NCBI GenBank assembly: GCA_015272165.1
Contig: JACYMF010000018.1
Coordinates: 1-56,331 of the forward strand
DNA length: 56,331 nucleotides
DNA from: Cyanobacterium sp. T60_A2020_053
GTDB taxonomy: Bacteria > Cyanobacteriota > Cyanobacteriia > Cyanobacteriales > Cyanobacteriaceae
Reading direction: 5' to 3'
This document shows positions 10,850 through 20,228 of this stretch, in pieces. The position numbers were made by a program, and so were the translations under genes. Within the stretch, counting starts at the first letter, position 1; each line of letters starts with the position of its first letter. The notes under the pieces were generated by a model, which had not been told where the DNA came from, did not search any database, and worked only from the letters and a program-made list of their open reading frames with translations.

Positions 10850-11320
10850 ATGAATAAAAATGATTGGTTTTGGTTAGTGGCAATTATTGGTTTAATTTTA
10901 GATCAAGTTACTAAGTTTTGGACGGTGGCAACTTTCCCCAATATAGGAGATTCTTGGGCTTTAATTCCTGATATTTTTCATTTTACTTATGTCAAAAATA
11001 CGGGCGCTGCTTTCAGTTTTTTTACGGGAGGCGCTGTTTGGTTACGGTGGTTATCTCTTTTTGTTAGTTTGGCTTTAATTATTTATGGATGGCGAGAAAA
11101 ATTAACTACTTTTGAGCAAGTGGGATATGGTTTTATTTTGTCAGGGGCGCTGGGTAATGGTATGGATCGTTTTTTATTCGGTTATGTGGTGGATTTTTTC
11201 GATTTTCGTTTAATTAATTTCCCTGTTTTTAACATTGCTGATGTATGTATTAATTTAGGGATTATTTTTTTACTCTATGCTATTTATCAAGAGTCTATGG
11301 GTAAAGGTGAAGGGCGCTGA
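10850..11320 (+). CDS. lspA: Signal peptidase II (prolipoprotein signal peptidase)
   Basis: The enzyme cleaves the signal peptide of diacylglyceryl-modified prolipoproteins in the membrane. The 156-residue protein has four hydrophobic helices. The aspartate dyad is D115 (in YVVDFFDF) and D131 (in FNIADVCIN), and the NTGAAFS motif (about 50-56) is present. It sits 8 bases after bioY, so it is likely the third gene of a bioB-bioY-lspA transcript. Repeats begin directly after its stop codon. Confidence 0.95.
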   Translation: MNKNDWFWLVAIIGLILDQVTKFWTVATFPNIGDSWALIPDIFHFTYVKNTGAAFSFFTGGAVWLRWLSLFVSLALIIYGWREKLTTFEQVGYGFILSGALGNGMDRFLFGYVVDFFDFRLINFPVFNIADVCINLGIIFLLYAIYQESMGKGEGR

Positions 11321-11327
11321 AGGGCAA

Positions 11328-11357
11328 ATTGACAATTGACAATGGATAATTGACAAT
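11328..11357. repeat. 7-bp tandem array after lspA
   Basis: Units of the type TTGACAA, TGGATAA and TTGACAA follow the lspA stop within ten bases. This is the same heptamer family as 4753-4806, in the opposite orientation. Confidence 0.75.
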
Positions 11358-11391
11358 TATGAGGTTTTACTATCCTCGTGTAGTCTATTTA

Positions 11392-11508
11392 ATATCAAGT
11401 TCGTTTAATGACTTATAAATTAATTAAAAATAATCTTAGTTCAATTTATTGAACGATCGGGTCATTAGCCGTGTAATTCATTACACGGTGGGTGTAGGGC
11501 GAAGATAT
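11392..11508 (-). repeat. Palindromic dispersed repeat (family A), inverted copy 3
   Basis: Read on the minus strand it runs from ATATCTTCG to the CTTGATAT end and keeps the CCGTGTAAT/ACACGG palindrome and the GTTCAATAAATTGAAC hairpin. Like copy 2, it lacks the GCAGCCTTCGGCTG segment. It lies between the convergent lspA and lipA genes. Confidence 0.8.
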
Positions 11509-11563
11509 TCTCTTTTAATAGGTAATTATCCGATTTTTTTGAATAAGGTTATTTGAATAATGT

Positions 11564-11584
11564 GGGTTGAACAATGTTCAACCC
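11564..11584 (-). terminator. Terminator-like hairpin after lipA
   Basis: GGGTTGAAC (11564-11572) and GTTCAACCC (11576-11584) form a perfect 9-bp stem with a 3-nt loop, 25 bases beyond the lipA stop. The tail is AT-rich but has no T-run. Confidence 0.45.
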
Positions 11585-11609
11585 CTACGAATTTATGTCA
11601 ATTGATTAA

Positions 11610-12482
11610 TCAATCACGAGGATAAATTTTCATCAAACGGCGCACTTCACCGGCATGATAAGAGCTACGGGTGAGAGGCGATGAAACTACCTGTAAAAAG
11701 CCCAATTCCAGCCCATATTCTTGCCAATTTTTGAACTGTTGGGGAGTAATAAATTGTTTTACTTCTAAATGATGTGCTGAAGGTTGCAGATACTGCCCAA
11801 TGGTGAGAATATCACAATCCACTGTCCTTAAATCTGCCATTACTTGTTTTACTTCTTGATCAGTTTCCCCTAGACCTACCATAATGCCTGATTTTGTATA
11901 GACACGGGCGCTAAGTTGGCGAGTTTTTTCTAATAAAGTTAGTGAGCGTTGATAATCTCCTTGAGGGCGCACTTTCCGATACAGACGAGGAATGGTTTCA
12001 GTATTGTGATTTAAAACTTCTGGTTGAGCCTGTAAAATTGTTGCCAGAGCAGCCCAATTACCGCATAAATCAGGAATTAAAACTTCGATGGTGGTGTGGG
12101 GTGAAAGGCGCCGGGTTTCCTCAATACAAGATACAAATTGACTAGCGCCCCCATCCGGTAAATCATCACGGTTAACGGAGGTAATGACGACATGACTGAG
12201 ATTAAGACGTTTCACAGCCTCGGCTAATCTTAAAGGTTCAGTGGCATCTAATCCACGAGGAATTTTATCAAAATCAATATCACAATAAGGACAGGCTCGA
12301 GTACAAGCAGGACCCATAATTAAAAAAGTAGCCGTACCAGCATTAAAACACTCCCCAATATTCGGGCAAGAGGCTTCTTCACAAACAGTGTTTAAATTTA
12401 AATCTCTTAGTATATCTTTAACGTTACCTACTCTTTCAATTTGAGGTGCTTTTACTCTCAGCCAGTCAGGTTTCACAGTCAC
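11610..12482 (-). CDS. lipA: Lipoyl synthase
   Basis: This radical SAM enzyme inserts two sulfurs into octanoyl groups on lipoyl domains of the pyruvate dehydrogenase and glycine cleavage systems. The 290-residue protein starts at GTG (valine-free alternatives are not obvious). The auxiliary cluster ligands are C34, C39 and C45 ([12 protein letters not shown]). The radical SAM ligands are C60, C64 and C67 (CTRACPYC). The C-terminal [13 protein letters not shown] carries the conserved serine region that ligates the auxiliary cluster. Cyanobacteria often carry two lipA paralogues; this one is unaccompanied by lipB. Confidence 0.95.
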   Translation of the reverse strand: MTVKPDWLRVKAPQIERVGNVKDILRDLNLNTVCEEASCPNIGECFNAGTATFLIMGPACTRACPYCDIDFDKIPRGLDATEPLRLAEAVKRLNLSHVVITSVNRDDLPDGGASQFVSCIEETRRLSPHTTIEVLIPDLCGNWAALATILQAQPEVLNHNTETIPRLYRKVRPQGDYQRSLTLLEKTRQLSARVYTKSGIMVGLGETDQEVKQVMADLRTVDCDILTIGQYLQPSAHHLEVKQFITPQQFKNWQEYGLELGFLQVVSSPLTRSSYHAGEVRRLMKIYPRD

Positions 12483-12620
12483 GATTTTTTCTCGCTTTGG
12501 GGGTAAAATATTGCTAAAACTAATTAATAATTATAACAAATTCTTTACCTAAATCATTGGTAATCGAAATTCTTGCACTTTGAAAAGTTATTTGTTAATA
12601 TAGATGAGTGCCTAAATTAA

Positions 12621-12694
12621 GGGTGTGTAGCTTAGTGGATTAGAGCGGCTGACTACGGATCAGCAGGTCGGGGGTTCGAGTCCCTCCACGCCCG
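12621..12694 (+). tRNA. tRNA-Arg(ACG)
   Basis: The 74-nt sequence folds as a cloverleaf. Acceptor GGGTGTG pairs with CACGCCC, and the anticodon stem GCTGA/TCAGC encloses the loop CTACGGA, giving anticodon ACG. The T-arm contains GGTTCGAGTCC. The discriminator is G and no CCA is encoded. The first anticodon base would be deaminated to inosine to read CGU/CGC/CGA. No integrase lies beside it. Confidence 0.95.
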
Positions 12695-13131
12695 TTTATT
12701 ATGTTTATAACTGACGCTTTCATAATGAACCTCTCTGGCGGTAATTGTTTTGGCGTTACTGAATTGTAGTATGAAACATTAATGAATTACAGCAAATATA
12801 TATAGCGTTTTTCATCATGATGAGGTACTTTTTTTAATTGCCTTTCAACGAAAATTTTTGTACCTCACCAAAACGGGAATTGGTATAACACTCAAAATAT
12901 TATGACTACTCCCTATTCCCTACCCAAGCAAAAACATATTTAAAATCAGCAACGCCATTGTTTCATATGTTCTTGAATTTGATTAGGCAATTCTGTTAAA
13001 TTAATGAAGAATTATGTTATTCCGATGTAGTCGAAAATTACAGACTATTAAAATAAGACATAGCAAAAATACAGTAATCTTCCATTAGTTATGAGATAAA
13101 ATTTTAAAAATTTCAATATTGGTAAATTAAT
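12695..13131. other. Gene-free gap between tRNA-Arg and the M50-like gene
   Basis: No coding sequence was found here. An 8-bp inverted repeat, TGAGGTAC (12821-12828) and GTACCTCA (12860-12867), brackets a T-rich loop and might be a remnant of a repeat or insertion-sequence end. The rest is AT-rich without clear structure. Confidence 0.4.
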
Positions 13132-14388
13132 ATGAAGGATTTAACTATTGAGGAATGTTATCAAATTTTAGAGCTTGATCCTAATACTAATTTGGCGGAA
13201 ATTGAACAGCATTATTTTAAATTTTTAGGAAATCGACTCAAACAGGGTGAAAAACAGGAATTAGAGTTAATAAAACAGGCTTATAAAATACTTTCAGATT
13301 ATTATTATTATCAACAAGAACAACAGGAAAAACTTAAACAAAAAAGTTATGAGTTAGATATTGCTAAAAAACTTAATCATAATTTACGAGGAAGTAATTT
13401 TAAAGTAAAAGTAAGGGCTAATTTTACTGATTTAGAAATTTTAATTAAAAACTGTCCTAAACATAAAAAAAATACAGCAATTAATTTAATTTACCATAGT
13501 CTTAAATCTGATTCTACTATTCAACAAAATTTGATTAAAATTTATGCTCTAAAATCTGATAATAGCTATTTTTGGCAAGAAGAAATTAATTTTAAAAAAG
13601 GTGAAAATTATAGCAATAATGGAGAAATTTTATTAAGTGAAGCAGAAAGGAAAACCAATACATATTTTATTCCTATTGCTTTTTTAATTGCTTTTGGTAT
13701 GAGTTTTGCTAATTTTTTAACTTGGTTTATAGGAATGTGGATTCATGAATTTGGGCACGCCACTATTGCTTGGTTTTCGGGGTATCGGGCCATGATTACT
13801 TTTGGTGCTACTATTACTGCTTTAGAAAAGTCTAATTTTGTCTATTTTGGTATTTTATTTTTAATTGGTTTAACTTTTTATAACGGTTGGAAAGAAGATA
13901 AAAAAAGTACCATGATTGTCTGTGTGATTTTTGCTATTATTCAATTTATTTTAACTTGGATGGTGGGCTATCGTGGTTATACAATCTTAATGGCATGGGG
14001 CGGAATTGGGGGAGAATTTTATTTAAGCACTTTATTAATTATTGCTTTTTACTGGCGTTTACCTGAGAAGTTTTACTGGGATTTTTGGCGTTTTGGTGCG
14101 GTAATTATTGGAGCAATTACTTTTTGTAGTAGTTTTGTAAAGTGGCATAGTATTAAGGTAGGAAAAGCTGATATTCCTTGGGGAACTTTATGGGGTGGCA
14201 GAGGTGATTCGGGTGGTGATTTAAACATTTTAAATGATTATGGCGGTTGGAGTGCTAATCAAATTATTGGTACTTATATTAACCTCAGTAATTTATGTTT
14301 ATTAATTGTTGTAATTTTTTATCTTTTTAATTTATTAAAAAGTCATCCTGAATTACCTCTCAAATTGCGACAATTTTTTGTAAAATAA
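13132..14388 (+). CDS. Membrane M50-like metalloprotease with degenerate J-like N-terminus
   Basis: The first about 57 residues look like a DnaJ J-domain in pattern (LTIEECYQILELDPNTNLAEI...IKQAYKILSDYY), but the HPD tripeptide that activates Hsp70 is absent. A lysine-rich linker follows, then from about residue 178 a block of six to seven membrane helices. HEFGH at 205-209 (H205, E206, H209) is the zinc site of M50-type intramembrane proteases. The second-ligand motif is not certain; a DSGGDLNILNDYGGW stretch near 363-377 is a candidate region. The role is unknown. J-domain/M50 architecture suggests membrane-protein quality control, which is inference. It is a single gene of strongly AT-rich composition. 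Confidence 0.6.
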   Translation: MKDLTIEECYQILELDPNTNLAEIEQHYFKFLGNRLKQGEKQELELIKQAYKILSDYYYYQQEQQEKLKQKSYELDIAKKLNHNLRGSNFKVKVRANFTDLEILIKNCPKHKKNTAINLIYHSLKSDSTIQQNLIKIYALKSDNSYFWQEEINFKKGENYSNNGEILLSEAERKTNTYFIPIAFLIAFGMSFANFLTWFIGMWIHEFGHATIAWFSGYRAMITFGATITALEKSNFVYFGILFLIGLTFYNGWKEDKKSTMIVCVIFAIIQFILTWMVGYRGYTILMAWGGIGGEFYLSTLLIIAFYWRLPEKFYWDFWRFGAVIIGAITFCSSFVKWHSIKVGKADIPWGTLWGGRGDSGGDLNILNDYGGWSANQIIGTYINLSNLCLLIVVIFYLFNLLKSHPELPLKLRQFFVK

Positions 14389-14462
14389 ATAAGGGTTAAT
14401 TAGGGGTTGCTGAAAATGTAATGTTGTAAAAAGAAATTGATAATGGACAATTATTAGGCGAA

Positions 14463-16262
14463 TTAAAGTCCATAAAGTTGAATAATCAAAAATGGTATTA
14501 AAAAGCTAAAAGTAATAGTCATGGGTAAACCAAGACGAGTATAGTCTAAAAATCGATACCCTCCGGGTGCATATACCATGGTATTGGTTTGGTAGCCGAT
14601 GGGCGCTAGATAGCTATTGGAAGCGGCGAAGGTGACAGCATACATAAAGGCTAGGGGGTTTAAACCGATGGTTTCAGCTACTTTGACGGCAATGGGTATC
14701 ATTAAAACCACTGAGGCGTTATTGGATAATATCTCTGTTAAGATGGCTGTGGCAATGTAAAATAACACCAGTATGCCATAGGGGGGGAAGTTTCCTGCGA
14801 CTTGTAAAAGTTGCTCGGCTAACCATTGATTTGTGCCAGAATTATCCATAGCGATACCGAGAGGGATTAATCCAGCTAACAAAAAGATTATATCCCAGCG
14901 CACGTTGCCATATATTTCACCGGGTTTGAGGCAACCAGTTAACACCATCAATACGACTCCCATTAAACTACTAACTAAAATAGGCATAATATCCAGCGCT
15001 GCTATCAACACAACACCGATAACTATAGCTAGGGCGAAGGGCGCTTTATTTATTCTTAATCCCTCTCTATTTTTTTCCTCTAACACTAATAACTCTCTGG
15101 TAGTTTGTAAGCCGATAAAACTTTCTTTTGGTGCTTGAATTAATAATAAATCGCCAAATTTTAAAGGGGTTTTCCCTAATCTTTCTCTAATTAATTCTTG
15201 TCCTCGACGAATGGCTAAAACCGTTCCATTATAACGCTGACGAAATCTAATATCTTTTAATGTTGACCCAATTAAGCGAGAATTTGATAATATTAAAACC
15301 TCAGCAATTTTTTCTTGTTCAATATTATTATTATCTTCTAAATTTTGAGAACTGAATTTAAAATCAGCAAGAATTTCTACGCCTTTTTCATCTCTTATAT
15401 TTAACAAATTAACACGGCTACTTCTGACTAATAATATATCTCCCACCGATAAAATTTTATCAGCGAGGGGGGGCGCAAAATGAGTATCATTGCGGATAAT
15501 TTCCAAAACATCCAAATCAAATTTTCTTTGAATTTGACTACTGCGCAAAGTTTCCCCAATCAAGCTAGATTTTGGGGGAATAATCATTTCGCTGACATAT
15601 TCTCTCATTTCATAATCATCGCTCAAAGATTCTCCGCCGGGGGGTTTGTGCGCTGGTAAAATTTTTGGGGCAAAGACACTTAGATAAATTAAACCAATGA
15701 TAAATACTGGTAAACCTAATTTGGTAAATTGAAAAATAGTAAATTCAGGATAACCTAATTGTACCGCTACACCACTAGCTAAAATATTAGTAGAAGTACC
15801 AATTAAGGTAATTAACCCCCCCAATATGGTAGCAAAAGAAAGAGGGATTAATAACTTAGAAACAGAAGTTTTTGTTTGTTTACTCCACTGTTCAATAATG
15901 GGTAAAAAAATCGCCACTACTGCGGTATTATTAATAAAAGCACTAATGGAACCGACAATACCACCCATAACAAAAATTTGTCGGCTAGGATGATAACCTC
16001 CCCACTTAATTAACCAATCTCTCACCACATTTAAAATGCCTGTTTTAGTTAAACCTGCACTTAAAATAAACATTGCCATGACTGTAATGGTGGCAGAGTT
16101 ACCAAAACCAGAAATACCTTCTTGTGGAGAAACTAAACCGCATAGCATCAAAATAATTGTCACGGATAAAGCGGTTAAGTCAATGGGTAGCCATTCTAAA
16201 ACGAAAGCGATTAAGGTTAAAGCTAATATTGTTAAGGTGAGAAAAATTGGGGATATATCCAT
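14463..16262 (-). CDS. SLC13/DASS-type permease with two RCK-C (TrkA_C) domains
   Basis: The 599-residue transporter has about five N-terminal helices and a central cytosolic part with two TrkA_C-like domains (about residues 218-298 and 308-390). Six or so C-terminal helices follow. Conserved SLC13 features include the NNTAVVAIFLPI segment (about 111-122), the ATILGGLITLIGTSTN loop, and NNASVVLMIPIAV with GYQTNTMVY in the second half. Cyanobacterial and algal relatives include sulfate permease-like and SAC1-like sensors. The substrate (sulfate, another anion or a dicarboxylate) is not decided by sequence. RCK-C domains suggest ligand control. Confidence 0.8.
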   Translation of the reverse strand: MDISPIFLTLTILALTLIAFVLEWLPIDLTALSVTIILMLCGLVSPQEGISGFGNSATITVMAMFILSAGLTKTGILNVVRDWLIKWGGYHPSRQIFVMGGIVGSISAFINNTAVVAIFLPIIEQWSKQTKTSVSKLLIPLSFATILGGLITLIGTSTNILASGVAVQLGYPEFTIFQFTKLGLPVFIIGLIYLSVFAPKILPAHKPPGGESLSDDYEMREYVSEMIIPPKSSLIGETLRSSQIQRKFDLDVLEIIRNDTHFAPPLADKILSVGDILLVRSSRVNLLNIRDEKGVEILADFKFSSQNLEDNNNIEQEKIAEVLILSNSRLIGSTLKDIRFRQRYNGTVLAIRRGQELIRERLGKTPLKFGDLLLIQAPKESFIGLQTTRELLVLEEKNREGLRINKAPFALAIVIGVVLIAALDIMPILVSSLMGVVLMVLTGCLKPGEIYGNVRWDIIFLLAGLIPLGIAMDNSGTNQWLAEQLLQVAGNFPPYGILVLFYIATAILTEILSNNASVVLMIPIAVKVAETIGLNPLAFMYAVTFAASNSYLAPIGYQTNTMVYAPGGYRFLDYTRLGLPMTITFSFLIPFLIIQLYGL

Positions 16263-16267
16263 TAACT

Positions 16268-16300
16268 AATTATGAATTATGAATTATGAATTATGAATTA
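16268..16300. repeat. 7-bp tandem array ATTATGA
   Basis: More than four near-perfect units of ATTATGA lie just upstream of the SLC13 gene start, in the same heptamer superfamily as 33855-33926. Confidence 0.85.
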
Positions 16301-16441
16301 GGTTTATAAATTGAAGACTTTAGCAGAATCATCTTTTTTTATAAACTATGATCATATATCAATTTTTTTTGATTTAAAAGTGAGGATATTTGCTTTTAGA
16401 AAAAAAATAATTTTTTTGATGAAAAATTATTTTAAAAAACC

Positions 16442-17059
16442 TTATTGAGGGTTTTGTCTATTTCTGTTGGTAGTTTGAATGACACTTAAACTTTTAGCGA
16501 TGGTTTTTTCCAAATCTAAAAGTACATTATCTACATAATCATCCGCTTGTTTTTGTAACTCTTGAGCTTTGATTTCTGCATCTTGTTTCATCCTAATGGA
16601 TTCCTGTAAAAACTGTTCTCTTTTGTTGGTAATATCCAACTGAGTTTGATGACGTAATTCGTCAGTTTCTTGTATGGCTTTTTGGGTAATTTTTTCTGCT
16701 TCTTTCCTAGCTTGGCGCATTAACACGGATTCATTGACAATTTGTTCAGCCCTTCTTTCTGCCATTTCGATACTTTTTCGGGCAGTATTTTGTGCTTCAA
16801 TGATAATTTGGTCTCTTTGTTGCAAAATTTCTTGAGCTTGTTTGATGCAATCAGGTATATTCATCCTAATCACATCAATTTGATTCATGACTCGGTCTTC
16901 ATCAATTAATATTTTGCGTAAAATGGGAATAGTAAGATTATCGAGGATTAAATCTTCAAGGCGCCCGATTTCATCTTCCATCATAAACCCCATTTCTTCG
17001 ATTTGGGGTTGCGGTGACTTAACTCTTTTCTTGAGATTACGAGAATTACCATTAGTCAT
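16442..17059 (-). CDS. DivIVA-like coiled-coil protein
   Basis: The 205-residue protein is almost wholly helical. After a basic N-terminus (residues 1-20) comes LEDLILDNLTIPILRKILIDEDRV. A long charged coiled coil with regular heptads then runs from about 60 to 190. The composition matches cyanobacterial DivIVA-domain/Cdv3-like proteins, which work in division-site placement, and superficially ATP synthase b subunits. There is no membrane helix, which argues against the latter. A strong AGGAGG lies 14 bases before the ATG, slightly far. The neighbour purE ends 95 bases further on, on the same strand. Function is inferred. Confidence 0.55.
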   Translation of the reverse strand: MTNGNSRNLKKRVKSPQPQIEEMGFMMEDEIGRLEDLILDNLTIPILRKILIDEDRVMNQIDVIRMNIPDCIKQAQEILQQRDQIIIEAQNTARKSIEMAERRAEQIVNESVLMRQARKEAEKITQKAIQETDELRHQTQLDITNKREQFLQESIRMKQDAEIKAQELQKQADDYVDNVLLDLEKTIAKSLSVIQTTNRNRQNPQ

Positions 17060-17154
17060 AGTTATGATGAAGACCTCCTGAAGGATAATGGAAGAGTGAT
17101 GAAAAAATGATCAAACTATATCTTATCTCAGATTTTGATTTGAGTTGGTTTTTC

Positions 17155-17688
17155 TTACAAATATTCCCTCAAATATTTTTCATAACCCATTTGATTGAGT
17201 TTTTCTTGTTTCTCTTCTACCATTTCTCTTAGTTTCTCGCTATAGTCTTGAACTTTTGCTAACAATTCGGGTTGCTGTGAGGCTAAAATTCTAATGGCTA
17301 GTAATCCTGCATTTTCGGCGTTACCGATGGCAACGGTAGCCACAGGAATTCCTCTCGGCATTTGCACAATGGAATAAAGAGAATCTAATCCTTGTAGTTG
17401 TTTTGTTTGCACTGGTACTCCAATGACAGGTAATGGGGTGAGGGAGGCTACCATGCCGGGGAGATGAGCAGCGCCCCCCGCCCCTGCTATAATAACTTTG
17501 ATACCCCGATGATGAGCGTTTTTGGCATACTCTACCATTTTTAATGGTGTGCGATGGGCAGAAACGATTTCTACTTCATAATTTACGCCAAATTTTTCGC
17601 ATATTTGGAGGGCGCTTTTCATGGTGGGTAAGTCGGAGTCACTTCCCATGATGATAGCGATGGAGGGCGCTGGTTTTTTCATTGTCAT
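17155..17688 (-). CDS. purE: N5-carboxyaminoimidazole ribonucleotide mutase
   Basis: PurE converts N5-CAIR to CAIR in purine synthesis. The 177-residue protein shows the class I signatures GSDSDLPTM (about 15-23), VSAHRTP with the catalytic histidine, and the glycine-rich [11 protein letters not shown] loop. [24 protein letters not shown] is also typical. Length is normal. It is not linked to purK here. Confidence 0.95.
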   Translation of the reverse strand: MTMKKPAPSIAIIMGSDSDLPTMKSALQICEKFGVNYEVEIVSAHRTPLKMVEYAKNAHHRGIKVIIAGAGGAAHLPGMVASLTPLPVIGVPVQTKQLQGLDSLYSIVQMPRGIPVATVAIGNAENAGLLAIRILASQQPELLAKVQDYSEKLREMVEEKQEKLNQMGYEKYLREYL

Positions 17689-17708
17689 AATTTTAGATAC
17701 TCTGTTGA

Positions 17709-17820
17709 GAGGAAGAAAGGGAGAAAGGGAGATTATGGATTATGAATTATGAGATAATAATTTTCTTTGCCCTTTGCCTTTTTAACCTATTATCAATTAT
17801 CCATTATCAATTGTCCATTG
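17709..17820. repeat. Octamer and heptamer repeats upstream of rpmB
   Basis: GGGAGAAA-type octamers (17709-17733) are followed by ATTATGA heptamers (about 17735-17757), a TTTGCCC-type piece (about 17764-17782) and ATTATCC/ATTGTCC heptamers (about 17790-17820). All four short-repeat types of this genome occur within 110 bp. Confidence 0.8.
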
Positions 17821-17907
17821 GATTTGTTGCTAATTAAGGGTAAATCTTAGTACAATATTAGGTTGCTGACTAAATTAAATCATTATAATAAAATCGGAGA
17901 TCAATTT

Positions 17908-18153
17908 ATGGCTCGTGTATGCGATTTGACAGGAAAAAGAGCAAATAATGGTTTTGCGGTGTCTCACTCTCACCGTCGCACCAAAAGATTACAACACGTT
18001 AACCTCCAAGATAAAAGAGTATGGTGGGCGGAAGGTAATTGTTTTGTTAGATTACGTTTATCTACTAAGGCTATTAAAACTTTAGACACCAAAAGCCTCA
18101 CTCTTATGGCGAAAGAAGCAGGTATCGACCTTAATAAGTACAGATGTTCTTAA
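17908..18153 (+). CDS. rpmB: 50S ribosomal protein L28
   Basis: The 81-residue protein matches L28 throughout: [15 protein letters not shown] at the start, [26 protein letters not shown], and the [15 protein letters not shown] end. The ATG at 17908 is chosen because it begins the conserved MARVC and is preceded by GGAG at a spacing of 8. An upstream in-frame ATG at 17863 would add 15 non-conserved residues. It converges with the phosphohexomutase gene. Confidence 0.96.
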   Translation: MARVCDLTGKRANNGFAVSHSHRRTKRLQHVNLQDKRVWWAEGNCFVRLRLSTKAIKTLDTKSLTLMAKEAGIDLNKYRCS

Positions 18154-18184
18154 TTTGCAGTTGATTTTATTACCCTCACCCCAA

Positions 18185-18216
18185 CCCTTCTCCCACAGGA
18201 GAGGGGCTTATTTTTA
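18185..18216 (+). terminator. rpmB terminator (repeat-derived hairpin)
   Basis: CCCTTCTCC (18185-18193), loop CACA and GGAGAGGGG (18198-18206) form a 9-bp stem with one G-T pair. CTTATTTTTA follows. The tail makes it a good intrinsic terminator. The same GC-rich sequence type is dispersed elsewhere (8775, 9015). Confidence 0.6.
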
Positions 18217-19740
18217 CTACCAGTTAGCAGGGATTTCTAACTCATTAAATTGTGTTAAAAATTGTTTGAGGGGCGCTGAAATTTTCTCAATTCCCCCTTT
18301 TACGTCTGATTCAATATTAACAGGAATTACAGGATCATGGAGTGATAAACGCAACAAAAACCACCCTTTTTCTTCCTCTGAATTACAACTAATTCTAATA
18401 CCTTCATAATTATTAGGTACAATTTTCCAATCTTTTTGGGTTGCGGTGAAGGGCGCTAGTTCCTCAATAATTTTATTGCCATATTCTTTAAAATTATCAG
18501 CAGTTATTTTAATTCTAACTTCAGTATTTTCTAATGGTTCTTCTAAACTACTGATTAAATCAATTAAATCTTTATTTTCTAACTTTAATTGAGCAAGTTT
18601 TATTAAAACTTTAGTGATCAAATAAGCCCCATCATCAAGAAAATAATTCTCTTTTAGCGCACCATGTCCAGAGGTTTCAATGGCTAAATGAGACTTGATT
18701 CCCTCGTTATTTAACCGTAAAGCCTCGTTAATAACATTTTTATAACCTCTTTTAAAACGATGATGTTTACCTCCTAATTCCGATTCAATAAATTTAGTTA
18801 AACCTTCAGAAGTAATGGAATCAGTGACGATGGTAGAATGAGGATATTCTTGTAAAATGATGGCAGAAATTAAAGCAATTAAGCGATTACGATTGATTTC
18901 TTTTCCTTGACTATCAACAGCGCCCGATCGATCCACATCAGTATCAAAAATAATACCAAAATCAGCTTTATTTTCTGTTACTGCTTTAACAATAGAAGCC
19001 ATTGCCTCTTCATTTTCAGGGTTAGGAATATGATTAGGAAAATTGCCGTCAGGTTCTAAAAATTGACTACCAGAAATATCAGCACCTAACGGTTTTAAAA
19101 CTTTTTCCCCATAGAAACCTCCAGCGCCATTTCCGGCATCCACAACGATATGTAAACCCGTTAACGGTTGCTGAAAATTAATAGGATGATTAACACTTTT
19201 TCTAATTTTATCCACAAATAAATCAGCATAAACTGAAATAAAATCACGCTGAATAACTTTGCCTTTTTCACTGTTTAAAACAAAATTATTTGCTTCTGCC
19301 AAAGAGAGAATTTCCGTAATATTTTGTTTATCTAATCCTCCTTGTTTGGTAAAAAATTTCAAGCCATTACGATTAAAAGGTAAATGACTGGCAGTTAACA
19401 TAATTGCCCCATCACAATTCCAATCGCTTAAAATAGTACTCATAAACATAGCCGGTGTGGATGCTATATTAAAATCATATACCGTTGCGCCTAACTCTGT
19501 AATGCCTTCTGCTAAAGCCTGAGAGAGACTTTCTCCCGATAAACGACTATCTCTACCGATGGCAATTACGAGATTGTTTGGTGACGGTGAAGGGCGCTGG
19601 GTTAACCAATAAGTAAAACTTTTCCCTAAAATATTAACAATGGAAGGAGTTAGATTAACTTTTTCCCCTTCTACTCCTTCTAAAGCTACTCCTCTAATAT
19701 CTGAACCATTTTGTAATTCTTGCCAATTCATGGAAACCAT
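18217..19740 (-). CDS. Phosphohexomutase (phosphomannomutase/phosphoglucomutase family)
   Basis: The 507-residue alpha-D-phosphohexomutase interconverts 1- and 6-phosphates of hexoses. Domain order is normal: an N-terminal GSDIRG and GRDSRLSG, the phosphoserine loop TASHLPFNRNG, the metal loop DTDVDRSGAVD, the sugar-binding ETSGHGALKENYFLDDGAY, and a C-terminal phosphate-binding domain. The active loop reads TASHLP rather than the common TASHNP. This variant occurs in a plant/cyanobacterial branch whose substrate is not well fixed. Start codons at residues 1 and 4 are both possible. It converges with rpmB. Confidence 0.85.
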   Translation of the reverse strand: MVSMNWQELQNGSDIRGVALEGVEGEKVNLTPSIVNILGKSFTYWLTQRPSPSPNNLVIAIGRDSRLSGESLSQALAEGITELGATVYDFNIASTPAMFMSTILSDWNCDGAIMLTASHLPFNRNGLKFFTKQGGLDKQNITEILSLAEANNFVLNSEKGKVIQRDFISVYADLFVDKIRKSVNHPINFQQPLTGLHIVVDAGNGAGGFYGEKVLKPLGADISGSQFLEPDGNFPNHIPNPENEEAMASIVKAVTENKADFGIIFDTDVDRSGAVDSQGKEINRNRLIALISAIILQEYPHSTIVTDSITSEGLTKFIESELGGKHHRFKRGYKNVINEALRLNNEGIKSHLAIETSGHGALKENYFLDDGAYLITKVLIKLAQLKLENKDLIDLISSLEEPLENTEVRIKITADNFKEYGNKIIEELAPFTATQKDWKIVPNNYEGIRISCNSEEEKGWFLLRLSLHDPVIPVNIESDVKGGIEKISAPLKQFLTQFNELEIPANW

Positions 19741-19883
19741 AAGATAATTATAATGAAATCATAGTTTCATTATTACTCGATAACTTTATTTATCTCTTGA
19801 TTTTAAGATTTTCTTTTTATCTTCCAGTTTTATTGAAATTATAGGTACTAATCCTTTAATTTTGCACAAGAACTTAGTCTAAA

Positions 19884-20135
19884 CTACAGATATAAATTAC
19901 AAATGATTAAATCAGCTTCAGCGCCCCTCACCGCTACCAAAGTGGTTAAACCTACTTGTATTTGTAAGGGGCTTCCCCCCCAAGATTTACGTAATACCTT
20001 CACTGTATTACCAGTAATAAAACCCATGGCTTCCAGACGATTTTTCAAAAGTGGATCGAGGGATTTCTCTTCGATATAACTGATAATTGCAGAAGTGTTA
20101 ATGGGTAAATTTTTAAGGGTTAAAAGTTGATTCAT
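19884..20135 (-). CDS. feoA: FeoA-domain protein
   Basis: The 83-residue SH3-like protein matches FeoA, the small cytosolic partner of the FeoB ferrous iron transporter. LLKNRLEAMGFITGNTVKVLRKSWGGSPLQIQVG and the ending VAVRGAEADLIIC are typical. No feoB is adjacent, so it could be an orphan FeoA or an iron-related regulator. It is divergent from ldpA across about 90 bases. Confidence 0.75.
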   Translation of the reverse strand: MNQLLTLKNLPINTSAIISYIEEKSLDPLLKNRLEAMGFITGNTVKVLRKSWGGSPLQIQVGLTTLVAVRGAEADLIICNLYL

Positions 20136-20228
20136 CGTGTGAAAGGGAGATAGGGAGAAGGTGATACAGGTTAAAGATTTTGGTTAAACTGGTTACAATC
20201 AGTATAACATTTTCAAGGAGTAGGCTGG

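Noticed and set aside
12621-12694. tRNA-Arg as an integration site of a genomic island
   Set aside because: No integrase, no repeated tRNA 3' end and no obvious island beside it.
16442-17059. DivIVA-like gene as an ATP synthase b subunit
   Set aside because: No N-terminal membrane helix and no atp genes nearby.
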